Source: Eucalyptus grandis
Lineage: Eukaryota; Streptophyta; Magnoliopsida; Myrtales; Myrtaceae
Assembly: GCF_016545825.1 (NCBI RefSeq)
Contig: NC_052622.1
Coordinates: forward strand, 8,437,001 to 8,501,000
DNA: 64,000 nt
Direction: 5' to 3'
The position numbers and the translations under genes are program-made. Under the pieces are notes generated by a model, which was not told where the DNA came from, made no database searches, and saw nothing but the letters and a program-made list of their open reading frames with translations. Shown piece after piece: positions 23,640-34,521 of this stretch; within the stretch, counting starts at the first letter, position 1; each line of letters begins with the position of its first letter.

Positions 23640-24660
23640 AAAAAGAAGTTGTCATTAGCTTATTAAGGCCGATTAGTATCAAAGTAAAGTATGAGAGCGT
23701 GCTTTACTTCCTACGCAACTAGAGAATCTAAAGTCGAGAACTTAATCACACTAATTAACTAATTAGTGCCATTTGGGTACCTAATATTATTCATTTAAAA
23801 AAATAATCTTTTCAAGTAGTATGGATTGATTTTATACCTATCTACTAATATATGAGGTGATCATATGAGTACGTAATCATTAATAATCAGCAACAAAGGA
23901 AAGCGTTAAATAAATTGCACGGGAGAACAAAGATATAACATTACCAAATAGGGAGCATGCCATATCTAACCAATCTGAAGGGAAGCAATGGTCAACACAT
24001 TGTGCACAGTCAAGAGCATTCATTTTTAACAACAAACAGAATCCTATGGTGAAGGCTTGTTCAATTTTGAGCACAATTTTTAAGTTAAGAGGCTTCCACC
24101 CTTTTTTAAAAGGAAAATTATCCAAAAAGGGACTATATTTAAACATTTTGGAGGAATTCTAATTTTAAGAATTTCGTTTTTTTTTTTTAATTTTCTAAAA
24201 TTTTCATGGACTTTTGAATTTTCTAAAATTTATTAATCTATTAAGTTTTTATATTTTTATGTTTTTCTGAATTTTCGAATTTTTTTATTTTTAATTTTTA
24301 ACGAATTTCTGAATTTTCTATTTTAAATTTTTTTGAATTTTTGAATTTTGAATTTTTTCTGATTTTTTGAATTTTCTGAATATTTTTTAAGATTTTAAAT
24401 CTATTTTATGATGTTTAGTATTTTTACTATTATAATTTATTATTTATATTTATATTTATATTTTTAAGACATTTTAATTTTTTAATATTATTATATTTCT
24501 GAAAATGGGGTAACCCAATCCAACCCACTAACCCAACCCGACGACTTGAATCCAACCCAATTCAAACTAAACCTATATTTTAAATCCATCTTTTATTATT
24601 AATTTATTTACTCTTTTATTTATTTTTAGTTCTTTTTATTTTTATTTTATTTTCTTTGGT
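23640..24660 (-). repeat. LTR remnant of the same Tat/Ogre-like family as 4965-6931
   Basis: 23690-23800 matches 5165-5275 (CTCCTACGCAAC, ACTTAATTACACTA, GGTACCTAAT phrases in the same order). 24165-24490 is the same kind of AT-rich low-complexity run as 5280-5530, and 24510-24580 has AACCCAACCCGAC phrases like 5570-5690. 23880-24130 between them is unmatched and may be an insertion. Orientation equals the first copy. No coding part is present. Confidence 0.5.
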
Positions 24661-24677
24661 CGTCTTCCCTTCTTGTC

Positions 24678-26247
24678 GAGAAAATATTCAGTGATTTGCA
24701 AGCACTGCATCATTAGCTGACATGATGTGCACTTATTTACTATTAACCAATTACAAATTGACACATGGCATCAAATAAATAAATTAAAACCCATCCACAT
24801 AGACTCTCTTTCCTCTCCTTCCATTTGTGCGAGCCCAACCTCCGCTTGTCCTTTAGCCATTGCCATTAGTGGAGTCGAAGTTGCCGGCACCAATCCGTCT
24901 CATTTGCCCGCTACCTTAATTCCAAATCCGGTGTTGATGACTAGATTTGGTCATGAGAGAAGCCATGGGTGAAGCCGATATCTCTATGTTCCATGGATTA
25001 GAACCTGTGTCCCCAAATATGTCGCTCAGGCGCCAGGACGGCGGAGAGGGTGGATGCGAAGGTCAGTTGTCGCTCGCTCATGACCATCTCATCGCTTCAA
25101 AAAATATTCAGTAGATTGCAAACGTCAGGTCAACAGTTGACATGGCATACGCTTATTTATTAGTGCCAATTAGATTTTGACACATGGATATTGACATGGA
25201 AATTTAAAAGATTAATTTTTTTTTTCTCTTTTCCCTTCCATCTTCAACCTCTGCCCCACCTAAGCTCAGCTATCTCCACCGCCCAAGTTGCCGCCGCCAT
25301 CACCGCCACCGCCTCACTGTGGCCACCAAGATCCGCGGCAAAGTTGTTGAGCTCATTGCTAGCAGCCATGGATGAGCCAAGACTCGAGCTCAAAGTTGTT
25401 GAGCAGCAAACCACATTTGGAGATGCAGAGAAGCAGTCGGCCATGGACGGCTTCTCGGTCTATGGCAAAGTTGTTGAGCTCTTCACTGGCAGCTATGGAC
25501 TAGCCAAGACTCGAGCTCAAAACTTTTGAGCAGCAAATCAGATATAGAGATGCAGAATAGCGATTGGCCAAGACGGCTTCTCGTCGTGCCCACCCTCTCT
25601 GTCACCCTGGTGGCTAAGCGGCAGAGCAGTGGGCTTTGCGTCCATGGATGTGAGTGACGATGACCTCCGCGTTCACCCTCTCTGTCACCCTGGTGATAGA
25701 TTGAAGATACACAGTAGTGGGCTCGGGGCCAAAACTCCAGATTTGGAGCCATAGCCATGAGTGACAATTGACCTCAGCGCCCATCCTCTCCATTGTCTCA
25801 GGGGCCAAGCGGCAGATTTGGAGAGGCAGAGCAGTGGGCTCACGGCTAAGGCTCCAGATCTAGAGCCATGGCCAACGGTTCCGGTCCATGGAATCTCTGT
25901 TGAGTGGTGGAATGAGAGAGATTAGCTTCAACCATGGCTTCTCTCGTGACCATATCTAGTCCCTAGTAGCTGGATTTGGAACTAAGGCACGGATAGAAGA
26001 GACGGCCAAACTAGTTTGATGCGATGCCAGCAAATCTGACTTCACTGGTGGTGATGGCAGAAGGAGGGGCGGAGGTTGGGCTCGTGCATGTAGATGAAAG
26101 AGGAAGAAAAGAGAAATCTAGGTGGATTAAGGGATTTTTAACTTACTTCTCTGACGCCACATGTCAATTTTTGATTGGTTAATAGTAAATAAGTGCACAC
26201 CATGTTAGCTGTTCACGTGGCACTTGCAAACTATTGAATATTTTCTC
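24678..26247. mobile_element. TIR element with about 100-bp inverted ends and an internal end copy
   Basis: Left end GAGAAAATATTCAGTGATTT; right end (reverse complement) GAGAAAATATTCAATAGTTT. Both continue into GTGCACTTATTTACTATTAACC. A third, direct copy of the end sequence sits at about 25095-25200 (AAAAATATTCAGTAGATTGC), so the element is composite. Flanks CTTCTTGTC and CTGCGTGTG match at 6 of 9 positions. The centre has short open frames and repeats of GCGGCAGA and GTTGTTGAGC phrases with no known domain. Confidence 0.6.
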
Positions 26248-26368
26248 CTGCGTGTGTGAGTCGCAGCATGAGAAAGAAGAAGGAAGGGGAAGGAGGGGGG
26301 GCTGGGCTTGGGAAGTTGAGCGAGATGAGGCCCAGCCTTGGGCGAAGGTAGGAGAGACGAAAAAGGGG

Positions 26369-26922
26369 GAGAAAATATTAGCTACCCCAATAGTGCCACG
26401 CCATTTTTGCTCTAAACCATTCAGAGCGTGACACATGTTCATGTCAGGTCCACGTGATCCCACTTCTTTGACCACACTCATTTGCTCTCTCTTCCATAGG
26501 CCCTGGCCCACCTCTCTATACACTCTGACGCTCTCTCTCCTCTGCTCTCCTCTGTAGACAGTCTCCCTCCTCTCTCTCCTCTCTATCTCTCTCCCCGTTC
26601 TTTGTTTCCTTGTGGGGAGAACAAAATTGCGGAGGGTTTAGAGGAAAACATAAAGGTTGAGCCCCTCCGCCTCCGTCGGTTGCTTCCATTACCCCCCACC
26701 CTGACGCCGACGCCACTAACGCTCCTCCACCTCCCTCTCGCACTCTCTCCTCTCTGTCTCTCTCCCCGTTCTCCATTCCATATTGGGAGAACAAAATTTC
26801 AGGCATGTAGGTGGAGGTGGAGGTGGAGGTAGAGGCGTTGGTGTCGGAGTCGAGGGCAACGGAGGCAACTGGTGGAGAGGCGTAGGCATTGCAGTTTGCT
26901 AGAACAGAGGCGCAACTTCGCG

Positions 26923-26961
<39 letters not shown>

Positions 26962-27531
26962 ACTAGAGGTTACGAGAGGGAGGCGGAGGGGCGTCGACAT
27001 CAGAGTCGGGTTTAGGGGAGGAGGTTGAGGCTGCAACGGCATCGGCATCGGCGTTGACGTCGAAGGCAGTCGGCGGAGGCGAAGGTGGAGGGCCGTTGGT
27101 GTCGCTTTTCGTTGGAAGAAAGGCATGACTTCGCGGAGGGAGAGAGAGAGAGAGCAGAGCAAATGTCACGAGAGGGGGCGGAGGAGCGTCGCGGCGTCGG
27201 CGTTAGGGTGGGGGCGATGGAAGCAACTAACGGAGGCGAGGGGCTCAACCTTTATGTTTTCCTCCGAACCCTCTGCAATTTTGTTCTCCCTACAATGGAA
27301 CGAAGAATGGGGAGAGAAATAGGGAGGAGAGAGAGGAGAGAAACAATCTATAGAGTAGAGCAGAGGAGAGAGAGCGTCAGAGTGTGCAGAGAGGTGGGCT
27401 AGGGCCTATGAAAGAGAGAGCAGAGGAGTGCGGTTAGAGAAGTGGGACAATGTGGACCTAAAATGGACATGTGTCATGCTCTGAATGGTTCAGAGCAAAA
27501 ATGAAGTGGTGCTTGTAGCTAATATTTTCTC
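26369..27531. mobile_element. Long-TIR element (foldback-like), perfect 8-bp target duplication
   Basis: Both ends read GAGAAAATATTAGCTAC inward, and the inverted arms align for at least 370 bases. AAAAGGGG flanks both sides (26361-26368 and 27532-27539). The 1163-bp element is mostly arm, with a GA-rich and GGTGGAG-rich middle that contains a direct repeat (about 26896-27010 versus 27112-27215). Its first 11 bases equal those of the neighbouring element at 24678. The arms' open frames are mirror images and not genes. Confidence 0.8.
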
Positions 27532-28267
27532 AAAAGGGGGCTGGGCAAAGCCTTTTCTCCCCTTTTCCTCTCTTTTTAATAATTATTTTTAATTATTTTT
27601 TAAAAATTCTATTTATCTGAGATGTAATAAAAATAAGAGAAATTAACATAAAACTAGAACATAGTGGGTGCAAATAATATTAAAGTTCTGGTGATGTGAA
27701 AATCCTTTTGTTAGGGCCAAATCGGTCCCTAATTTTTATGCAATTTAACCAAAGTATTTAGTCAAAAATTTAGATGTCAACATCTCTATAAATACTTTAT
27801 AACATGGAAATGCCATACGATTTTCCTTTTCATCTACTAAGATTTTTATAGTAAAATCTTAGTACATGTCGATGTTGCATTGTTTTGAACGAAAATGCTG
27901 TGAAATTTGTCTAAAGTCTCTCAAAATACGTAAACGGGATTTTTTCAAAATTTATTTAAAGTCTCACAAGGTCGTGTTCCATCATACTAGAGAAGGAAAG
28001 TAACAATGTTTTGAGATTCACAGTTCAAAGTGCTATAATTTCTTGGACCGAAAATGGGTGCATTTGATTGATTCAATCAAAAGTATCACCACTAGTTTCA
28101 CCATTGCATCTAATCGAACATTGGCGACTATGAATCCAAATAGTGATTAAGGTCGTGTCGAAGATGTCTTTATTCCAAAATGGATTAAATACACCAAAAC
28201 CAAGCCCAAACCAGTGTAAAATATTTGTGCACATGTGGTCCCTAATTTGAAGCGCTCCTTATCCCAG

Positions 28268-28782
28268 GTTCACTTGACGAGATACTCAAAAAGAACAAGA
28301 AGCTATTTGCAATGACCGACTCCAAAGGCGGTAATGTATTCCATTTAGCAGCTTTCTTGAATGAGCCACAGATATTTGATCTCTTACGACCAGAGACTGA
28401 ATATTTGGTCCGAGAACGGGACACGAATGGGGATCTTCCCATTCACATTGCGAGCAAGATGGGTCATGTTGAACTAATCGAGAAGCTACATTCGGTATCA
28501 CCGTGGTTAAATGGGCAAGGACAGACCATCCTTCATGTGGCAGCAAAATACGGGAGAGAAAAGGCAGTGAGATATATAATCGGACATCCAGATATGCGGG
28601 AGATGATAAATGAAAGAGATCATGATGGAAATACACCTCTACATTTGGCAGTGATATATTTACGACTCAACGTTTTGATTCATCTTGTGCTGGATGAAAA
28701 CATTAACCCCTCCCTTCTCAACCGCAAAGGCTTGGCTGCTGTTGACATCGCTCTAAATCACCCACCAAGAGGGTTACGGTCG
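28268..28782 (+). CDS. Gene B exon 2: middle ankyrin repeats
   Basis: It is open throughout from the acceptor CCCAG. The first residues are SLDEILKKNKKLF. Ankyrin repeats follow: GGNVFHLAAFLNEPQIFDLL, NGDLPIHIASKMGHVELIEK, GQTILHVAAKYGREKAVRYI, DGNTPLHLAVIYLRLNVLIH, and a last partial GLAAVDIALNHPP. The TPLH and LPIH turns are intact. It ends TCG before GTAAGT. The entry phase (1) matches the exon 1 end and the exit phase (0) matches exon 3. Confidence 0.9.
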
Positions 28783-29009
28783 GTAAGTAACACAAACAGT
28801 CACAATCATATATTATCAACTTACTGGAAATTTCCATAGACTAACACCTTAGTTAAGCACAAATCTCGTAGTCAAATTGTTAGTCTTGTTAAAATATTGC
28901 GCAAGTCTCTAATTTAGTCTTAATAGGAGGTACTTAAATTTTGCCCATGAATATGTCCGCGGTTAGAAACAAGTGAATATCTTTGACAAATGCTAAGACA
29001 AATTGTTAT

Positions 29010-29653
29010 TGTTGGAAATTAATCCAGAGAAAATAAATTGTTTGTTGTAATCAGAACATAAAATTGGAGGTAAGGTATAGATATATGAATCTTCTTAAGG
29101 CGATTAGTTCTGCCAATGGTGCTCTCTGATTCACGAACTATGTCTCATAAGATATAACACCTCAAACCTGTTTGGATTAGTACTATGCAAACAAGACTCA
29201 ATCGAACCATTTAATTGAACTAGCACACTCAGAAAAATCAGAAGAGTCGAAAAGTATATCAAAGCCTTTTTGAAATCGAGTCAGAGAAACCAAAACCAAA
29301 GCCGTGATGAAGCTCTATGTTCCTAACTATTTATAGAGCTTTTTAGTTCATATACAAAAGAGATATATAAATTAAATAGACGCATGTATCCACGAAATTC
29401 ATAAATCAAGAGATATGTGAATACAAGAGATTCATGAATCCAGAGATACATGAATTCAAGAGATTCGTGAACTCAATAAATACATGAACTAAAAGATGTA
29501 TGAATTTAGAAAACTCATGAATTCAATAGATACATGAATAGAAAAGTTTAGGAAATTCATGAATCCAAAAGAGATACGTGAACAGAAAAGACGTATATTA
29601 ATTTATTGGCTTTCGTTGATCCATTAATTATAATTATAACCATAATTATAACA
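29010..29653 (-). repeat. 3' LTR of the intron copia (644 bp, expanded)
   Basis: Same ends as the other LTR but about 180 bases longer. The excess is a degenerate repeat of 'AGAGATACATGAATTCA' phrases at about 29385-29565. Confidence 0.85.
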
Positions 29654-30277
29654 ATCCCCCACGTTAATGGATCAACAAAACATTTTTGACTCAAAGGAAT
29701 CTGAGCATGCTTGTTGAAATACACTACATCAAGATAGGTAGCTTTCACTTTGAACATTCTTTAGTGAAAGCCTATCGGAATTACTTAACTAGTTGATGGA
29801 CTAAGCCTTGAATCGCCATTTGTTTGTGTAAGCCTAGACAATAAACCTCACATAGAGTATTTCCAATTCAAGATTGGTTCTCGGTTGTGTTCGTTCTTTC
29901 GGCCCTAAACCTCTCGAGATTCATGCGTGTTTTAGAAAATCTAGCATTTAAAGATTTTTATAAAGTCAGCCAGCTCCACGCATATAGGTGCATTCCTATT
30001 TAAGATATCCTACCATATCTCACTTGGATGTTGCATTCCAAGTTATAAGAATCATTAAACGCATAGTGTACCCTTAATAACAATGTAGGAAAGTATTGTT
30101 GCATCATAGGAATGTGAGACAATGCTTACACTAAAGTCTCCAAAATTTGCGTTGTCCTATTGAACCTAGCTTATGGGATCTCCAATCGCATAGGTTAGGT
30201 TTCCACCCTAGAATCTCTTTATTGGGTTAAGGCTCTTAAACCCATTCCCCTCGATGCATAGTTTATCTGCTCTCTTC

Positions 30278-30371
30278 ACAAACATTTTGTCAATGGATCC
30301 GCAATATTTTCCTTTGACTTTACAAAGTCTAAAGAAATGATTCCATTTGAGAGCAACTGCCTTATGTATTG
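30278..30371 (-). pseudogene. Copia RNase H C-terminal fragment
   Basis: The minus strand reads QYIRQLLSNGIISLDFVKS and then ENIADPLTKCL before a TGA. This is the conserved tail of copia RNase H (HIR-LL--G-I-L-FV-S--N-AD-LTK-L). The rest of pol upstream is deleted. Confidence 0.8.
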
Positions 30372-30623
30372 TGTCTACGACGAATGTGTCTAGACTTACC
30401 GTTATAAATCACATTATATACCCCCACACTTTTAGAAAATAATAGGATGACAACTTTCCATTCCATAACTCGTATGGAGTTTTACTTGTCTTTTGTCTTT
30501 TTGTGGGGTATTTTATTTAAAATATAATTTGCAGTTAAAAGTGCCCCTACAAGTTCGAGATAAACTGAACTCAAAAGTATGGCGTTAGCATCTTCTTTAG
30601 TCACATTGGCTTTAAACAGGTCA

Positions 30624-32118
30624 TTATACAAGTATCATTTTTCCACATACATCCCTCCTTTCAAAAGTACAAAATTTGTTAGATTCAAATACAACTTTGA
30701 AACCCTTCTTGACAAGTATTGGGTTAGAAATTAGGTTTTTCCAAATCTCTGGTACATGCAGTACATTCAGCAAGGTGACCTCCTTGCCAAATGTAAACTT
30801 CAAGATCACCTTTCCTCTTCCGGCAATCTTCGCTGATACAGAGTTAGCTATATAAAAGCTTCTCATCTTCTTCAGCCTTCTCATAAGATGAGAACATGTG
30901 TTTATCTGCATAGATGTGATTTGTGGCACTTGTGTCTAGCCACCAGCCATTAGTATTCGACACCAAAGATGCTTCAGACATTATTATAGCAGACAATCTC
31001 TCAATATTGTCATGTTCTATCAAATCCAGTTGCTGGGCTGCACCATCATTCTTACCTTTTTTTTAGGTGCTTCTTGCAATCCTTAACATGATGGTCAGAC
31101 TTGTTGCATATAAGAGATGTCCGTTGAAATTTCTAGAACTGTTCCTTATGTTTGCCTTTTCCTTGAAAAGACATCTTCTTTTTTTCTATTTTGCTTGGAT
31201 TTGGAAGATTCCACAACGTTGGCCTTTGGCTCAGAAGACGGGTTTGCACTCCTTCTATTGCCCTCCTCAATTCTAAGGCGCAAAATAAGATCTTCAAGGC
31301 TCATCTCCTTATGCTTGTGCTCCAAATAATTTTTGAAGTCTGACCAGCCTGGAGGTAGTTTCTCAATCATGGTTGTCAATTGGAATGATTTACTAAGTAT
31401 CATTCTCTCAAAGAGCGATGTTACTCAAAATTAATTGTAATTCTTGAATCTGACTCATGACAAATTTAGAATTCACCATCTTGTAGTCCAAGAATTTGAC
31501 AACCACAAAGTTCTTGGTGTCAGCGTCCTCAGTCTTGTATTTCTTCTCAAAGGACTCTCATAACTGTTTAGCATATTCAATATTACAATAAACATTATAT
31601 AAAGAATTCACTAAACAGTTAAGAATATAATTTCGACATAAGAAGTTCCCATGCTTCCAAGCCTCCAATGCACCGAGCGTCATGACATTGTGCTCATCTG
31701 AACTAATTACCAGGCACACCTCCGATAAATATTTCGTCAGATTTAGCATGGTCAGATAGAAGAACATCTTCTGTTGCCACTGTTTAAAGCCCACTTTGGT
31801 GAATTTCTCTGATTTCTCATTGGTTGTAATTGGAGGTGTTGCCATCGCAGTAGGCAAGGTTCACTAAACCATCTCTCTGGAAGCAGAGCCAAAAGCCATT
31901 TGGCTTGTACTGTTCGGAAAAATAGTCCCGGGCATATTATTCGTATGACTTGTACTCGCACCACCAAAATTGGTGTTAGCCCAAGGACCCATAGCATTAG
32001 CTACTACAAACTCAGACTCAAAGGGTTGAACATCTTCCATAGCAACTGTCGAATCGACCATAGGAATGTCTCCTAAAACATTATGGACATTGAAAGGCAC
32101 TTGATTGTTTTCAGCCAT
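30624..32118 (-). pseudogene. Copia gag and start of pol, multiply broken
   Basis: The start MAENNQVPFNVHNVLGD (32118) is followed by adjacent TAG and TGA stops near 31864. In the same frame comes the UBN2-type gag (FKQWQQKMFFYLTMLNL), which stops at a TGA where related elements have W (AKQL*). A frameshifted piece at 31146-31403 has MIEKLPPGWSDFKNYL and EMSLEDLILRLRIEE. The last piece, 30624-30929, has LLNVLHVPEIWKNLISN, the segment before the integrase zinc finger. It is not functional. Confidence 0.85.
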
Positions 32119-32171
32119 CTCAATAATCTGACAAGAACGACAAACAGTTAGTGATATAATTGCCTTAAGAT

Positions 32172-32637
32172 TGTTGGAAATGAATCCAGAGAAAATAAAC
32201 TATTTGTTGTAATCAGAATATAAAATTGGAGGTGAGGTACGGATATCCGAATCTCCTTAAGGTGATTAGTTCATGCCAATGGTGCTCCGCAGATTCACGA
32301 ACTATGCCTCCCAAGATACAACACCTCAAACCTATTTGGATCAGCATTTTCCAAATAGGACTCAGTCAAACCGTTCAATTGAACCAGCACACTCAGAAAA
32401 ATCAGAAGAGTAGAAATGTATATCAAAGCCTTTTTGGAATCAAGTCGGAAAAGCCAAAACCAAAACGGTGATGAAGCTCTATGTTCCTGTCTATTTATAG
32501 AGCTTTTTAATTGATACGTGAACAGAAAAGTTTAGGAAATTCATGAATCTAAAATAGATACGTTAACAGAAAAGACATATCTTAATTTATTGACTTTCGT
32601 TGATCTATTAACCATAATTATAACCGTAATTACAACA
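32172..32637 (-). repeat. 5' LTR of the intron copia (466 bp)
   Basis: TGTTGGAAAT to AATTACAACA, aligned with 29010-29653. The gag start lies 54 bases inside. Confidence 0.85.
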
Positions 32638-32939
32638 GTTATATGTCTCAATTAATTGGACCTATTAATAAGATAGGGGTTGTTAATGTTGCAATCTTTT
32701 TCTTTAAAAAGCCGGGGGTCAAGGCTGCAAATTAGACCCCCCTAAACGTGGCATACTCTCATTATGTTATCAGTATGTCAACCTATGACAAAGGTGAACC
32801 GTGTAAATTTTATTCATGCCTCTTTTCTCATTTTCAGTGAACTTGTTACTCTTTAAATGAGTACTCCAGAGTTCGTTCCTGTCATCGATTTGCTAACAAT
32901 TTATTCTTTCTTACCTTTTCCATATATTTCTGATCTCAG

Positions 32940-33638
32940 GGCTTCGAACACTTGCTGTTATTAAGCGTGTCAGCTGAGAGTTCAGATCTAATCATACTTA
33001 AGCCGGAAGCTCGAGACAGAGCATATGCGAACAGAAGTTTGCCAATCCCTGACAGACTGAGGGAGGGTATCAATACCTCGATGGTGGTGGCAACGCTTGT
33101 GACCACTGTGACTTTCGCAGCTGGTTTTGCAGTTCCTGGAGGATTTATTAGCTCAGATATGACCTCCAAAGATGATTGGGGCATGGCTACGATGCTGGAC
33201 AATAGAATGTTCCAGGCCTTCGTGATTTGCAACACCATTGCAATGTTCTGCTCAATGACCTCGGTTGTTGGCTTCATGTTGGCGTACCTGACCGAAGTCC
33301 GCTCAGCAATAGTTGGGTGCCTGCTTGCAGGAGTGCCACTAGCAATTGCACTCCCGGCAATGTCTGCCGCTTTCTTAATTGGTGTCACCTTGACCATTGG
33401 CAAATTCCATTGGCTTGCCACCGCGATATTAATCTTGGGATCCGTTTTCATCCTCATCATTACAGGTGCTATATTATCACCGGTGGTTCTTTTATCATTA
33501 CTCTTCTTACCCTTCTTTTTCCACCGCCTTCGCCCTATCCGTCCTCTGACATGCAGGTTTTTCTCGCTTACCTTCGTTTTCTTCAAGTTGGGACGTTCAA
33601 TTTGGATGACCCAAAAGAGGATCGAACGGGGAGCATGA
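32940..33638 (+). CDS. Gene B exon 3: PGG domain with four membrane helices
   Basis: It opens GFEHLLLLSVSAESSDLI. The PGG domain begins at LREGINTSMVVATLVTTVTF and has the signature AAGFAVPGGF. Four hydrophobic segments follow: VVATLVTTVTFAAGF, FVICNTIAMFCSMTSVVGFM, IVGCLLAGVPLAIALPAM and ATAILILGSVFILIITGAIL. The frame stops at TGA 33636-33638. A +2 overlapping frame runs to 33679 with a more hydrophilic end (DRTGSMTSASPPLDGGDGD), and CAG|GT sites at about 33465 and 33557 allow other splice ends, so the last residues are uncertain. Confidence 0.88.
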   Translation, partial: GFEHLLLLSVSAESSDLIILKPEARDRAYANRSLPIPDRLREGINTSMVVATLVTTVTFAAGFAVPGGFISSDMTSKDDWGMATMLDNRMFQAFVICNTIAMFCSMTSVVGFMLAYLTEVRSAIVGCLLAGVPLAIALPAMSAAFLIGVTLTIGKFHWLATAILILGSVFILIITGAILSPVVLLSLLFLPFFFHRLRPIRPLTCRFFSLTFVFFKLGRSIWMTQKRIERGA

Positions 33639-33692
33639 CCTCTGCTAGTCCGCCTCTGGATGGTGGCGATGGAGATTGATTTGCATAAAAAA

Positions 33693-33698
33693 AATAAA
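33693..33698 (+). terminator. Candidate polyadenylation signal of gene B
   Basis: AATAAA 55 bases after the stop codon, the first canonical signal after the exon. Confidence 0.4.
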
Positions 33699-33730
<32 letters not shown>

Positions 33731-33736
33731 GTATGT
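33699..33736. repeat. Microsatellite (AT)n then (GTAT)n
   Basis: About ten AT units run directly into five GTAT units. It is in the 3' flank of gene B. Confidence 0.9.
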
Positions 33737-33739
33737 TTG

Positions 33740-34282
33740 CCTTGTTGGATTTGGCTTTTTCTATAGTTGCTTTCCTATTGCATTACATTTGATGATTGCT
33801 AAAGTATATAAGTTCAACCATCTCTTCCTTTAGCTACTTCAATGTAGTTCCACAACATTTTGTATGATATCAAAGCAGAAGATTCTCGATTCAAACCTTT
33901 TCAGACCTCCTATATTTCATATTCTCATATTTTAAACTTGGAGCAAAGTCCAGCCTACTCACGAAGAGAAGTACTAGAGTATTCCAATCAAATTATTGTA
34001 TGAGCTAGACAGTTTAAGTTTATAAAAACAATTGTGTTGCAAATAAATGACACATCACAATGATACATGCATGATGCTGTGTCAGTTGAATGGATGAGTA
34101 GGTCATTTCATCGGTTGCATCACGTGAAAATCGAATCTTTAATTTTGAATTGTAGAAGCTCACCTCTTGTAAAAACGCTTGTCTAGACCAGCCAAGGACG
34201 ATTTACCCTGGACTAGTCCAAGTCGCGGCACACTTTAAGTCACAACATCCTAGGCCCTCACGGGCATGTGTCGTGTGTAAAG
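33740..34282 (+). repeat. 3' flank of gene B, copy B of the duplicated segment
   Basis: It pairs with 8040-9380 (MITE excluded) and with 44958-45230. Shared phrases include TCACAACATCCTAGG-CCTCAC and GTGTGTAAAGA-AATAATTCTC. Confidence 0.65.
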
Positions 34283-34521
34283 ACAATAATTCTCCACTTC
34301 TCCTCCTCACGTAAGGCATGTTTATGCTGTTCGATTTGGTGTTTATACTGCTAGAAGAAGAATCCTTTCACATCCCTCTAAGCCAGATTAAGAAGGCGGA
34401 CCACAATAATTCTCCTCTTCCCTTCTCACGTAAAGCATGTTTATGCCGTTCGATTTGGTGTTTATACTGCTAGAAGAAGAATCCTTTCACATCACTTTAA
34501 GCCAGATTAAGAAGTCGGTCC
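34283..34521. repeat. 120-bp tandem duplication
   Basis: Two head-to-tail copies beginning ACAATAATTCTCC at 34283 and 34403. They share GTTCGATTTGGTGTTTATAC and the following 40 bases with only a few changes. Confidence 0.9.

Larger units (their letters stand above)
21577..28267 (+). other. Intron 1 of gene B (6.7 kb, transposon-filled)
   Basis: It runs from GTACGT to TCCCAG. Its first 1.7 kb, minus the hAT element, aligns with the start of gene D intron 1 (63259-63860), including the phrase CATTTGACCCTAAATCTG. The remainder is filled by a gypsy LTR scrap and two TIR elements. 27550-28267 shows no recognisable feature. Confidence 0.7.
29010..32637 (-). mobile_element. Ty1/copia retrotransposon, internally deleted, with both LTRs and target duplication
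   Basis: LTRs are 29010-29653 and 32172-32637 (both TGTTGGAAAT...ACA). GTTAT flanks both sides (29005-29009, 32638-32642). Minus-strand order is gag, then a scrap before integrase, then the RNase H end, then a purine tract (GTGGGGGAT) next to the 3' LTR. Integrase core and reverse transcriptase are missing, so the 2.5-kb interior cannot move by itself. It lies antisense in intron 2 of gene B. Confidence 0.92.
28783..32939 (+). other. Intron 2 of gene B (4.2 kb, carries an antisense copia)
   Basis: GTAAGT to CTCAG. Without the copia element and one target duplication it would be about 0.5 kb, so most of its length is one insertion. Confidence 0.8.
20831..33638 (+). pseudogene. ACD6-like ankyrin-repeat/PGG membrane protein gene B (three exons, damaged)
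   Basis: The family (ACCELERATED CELL DEATH 6 type) has an N-terminal helical part, about nine ankyrin repeats and a C-terminal PGG domain with four membrane helices; members act at plant membranes in cell-death and salicylic-acid-linked immunity. Exons are 20831-21576, 28268-28782 and 32940-33638. The phases join cleanly: TATG|gt to ag|GT (phase 1), and TCG|gtaagt to ctcag|GGC (phase 0). Introns of 6.7 and 4.2 kb hold a hAT, a gypsy LTR scrap, two TIR elements and an antisense copia. Damage: exon 1 has a net 4-base loss near 21097-21104 and the sister copy's ATG is ACC here. Exons 2 and 3 are fully open. It is either a young pseudogene, or an assembly error affects exon 1. Confidence 0.8.

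Noticed and set aside
26516..27402. Several frames of 65 to 105 codons
   Set aside because: They lie in the two inverted arms of one element and mirror each other.
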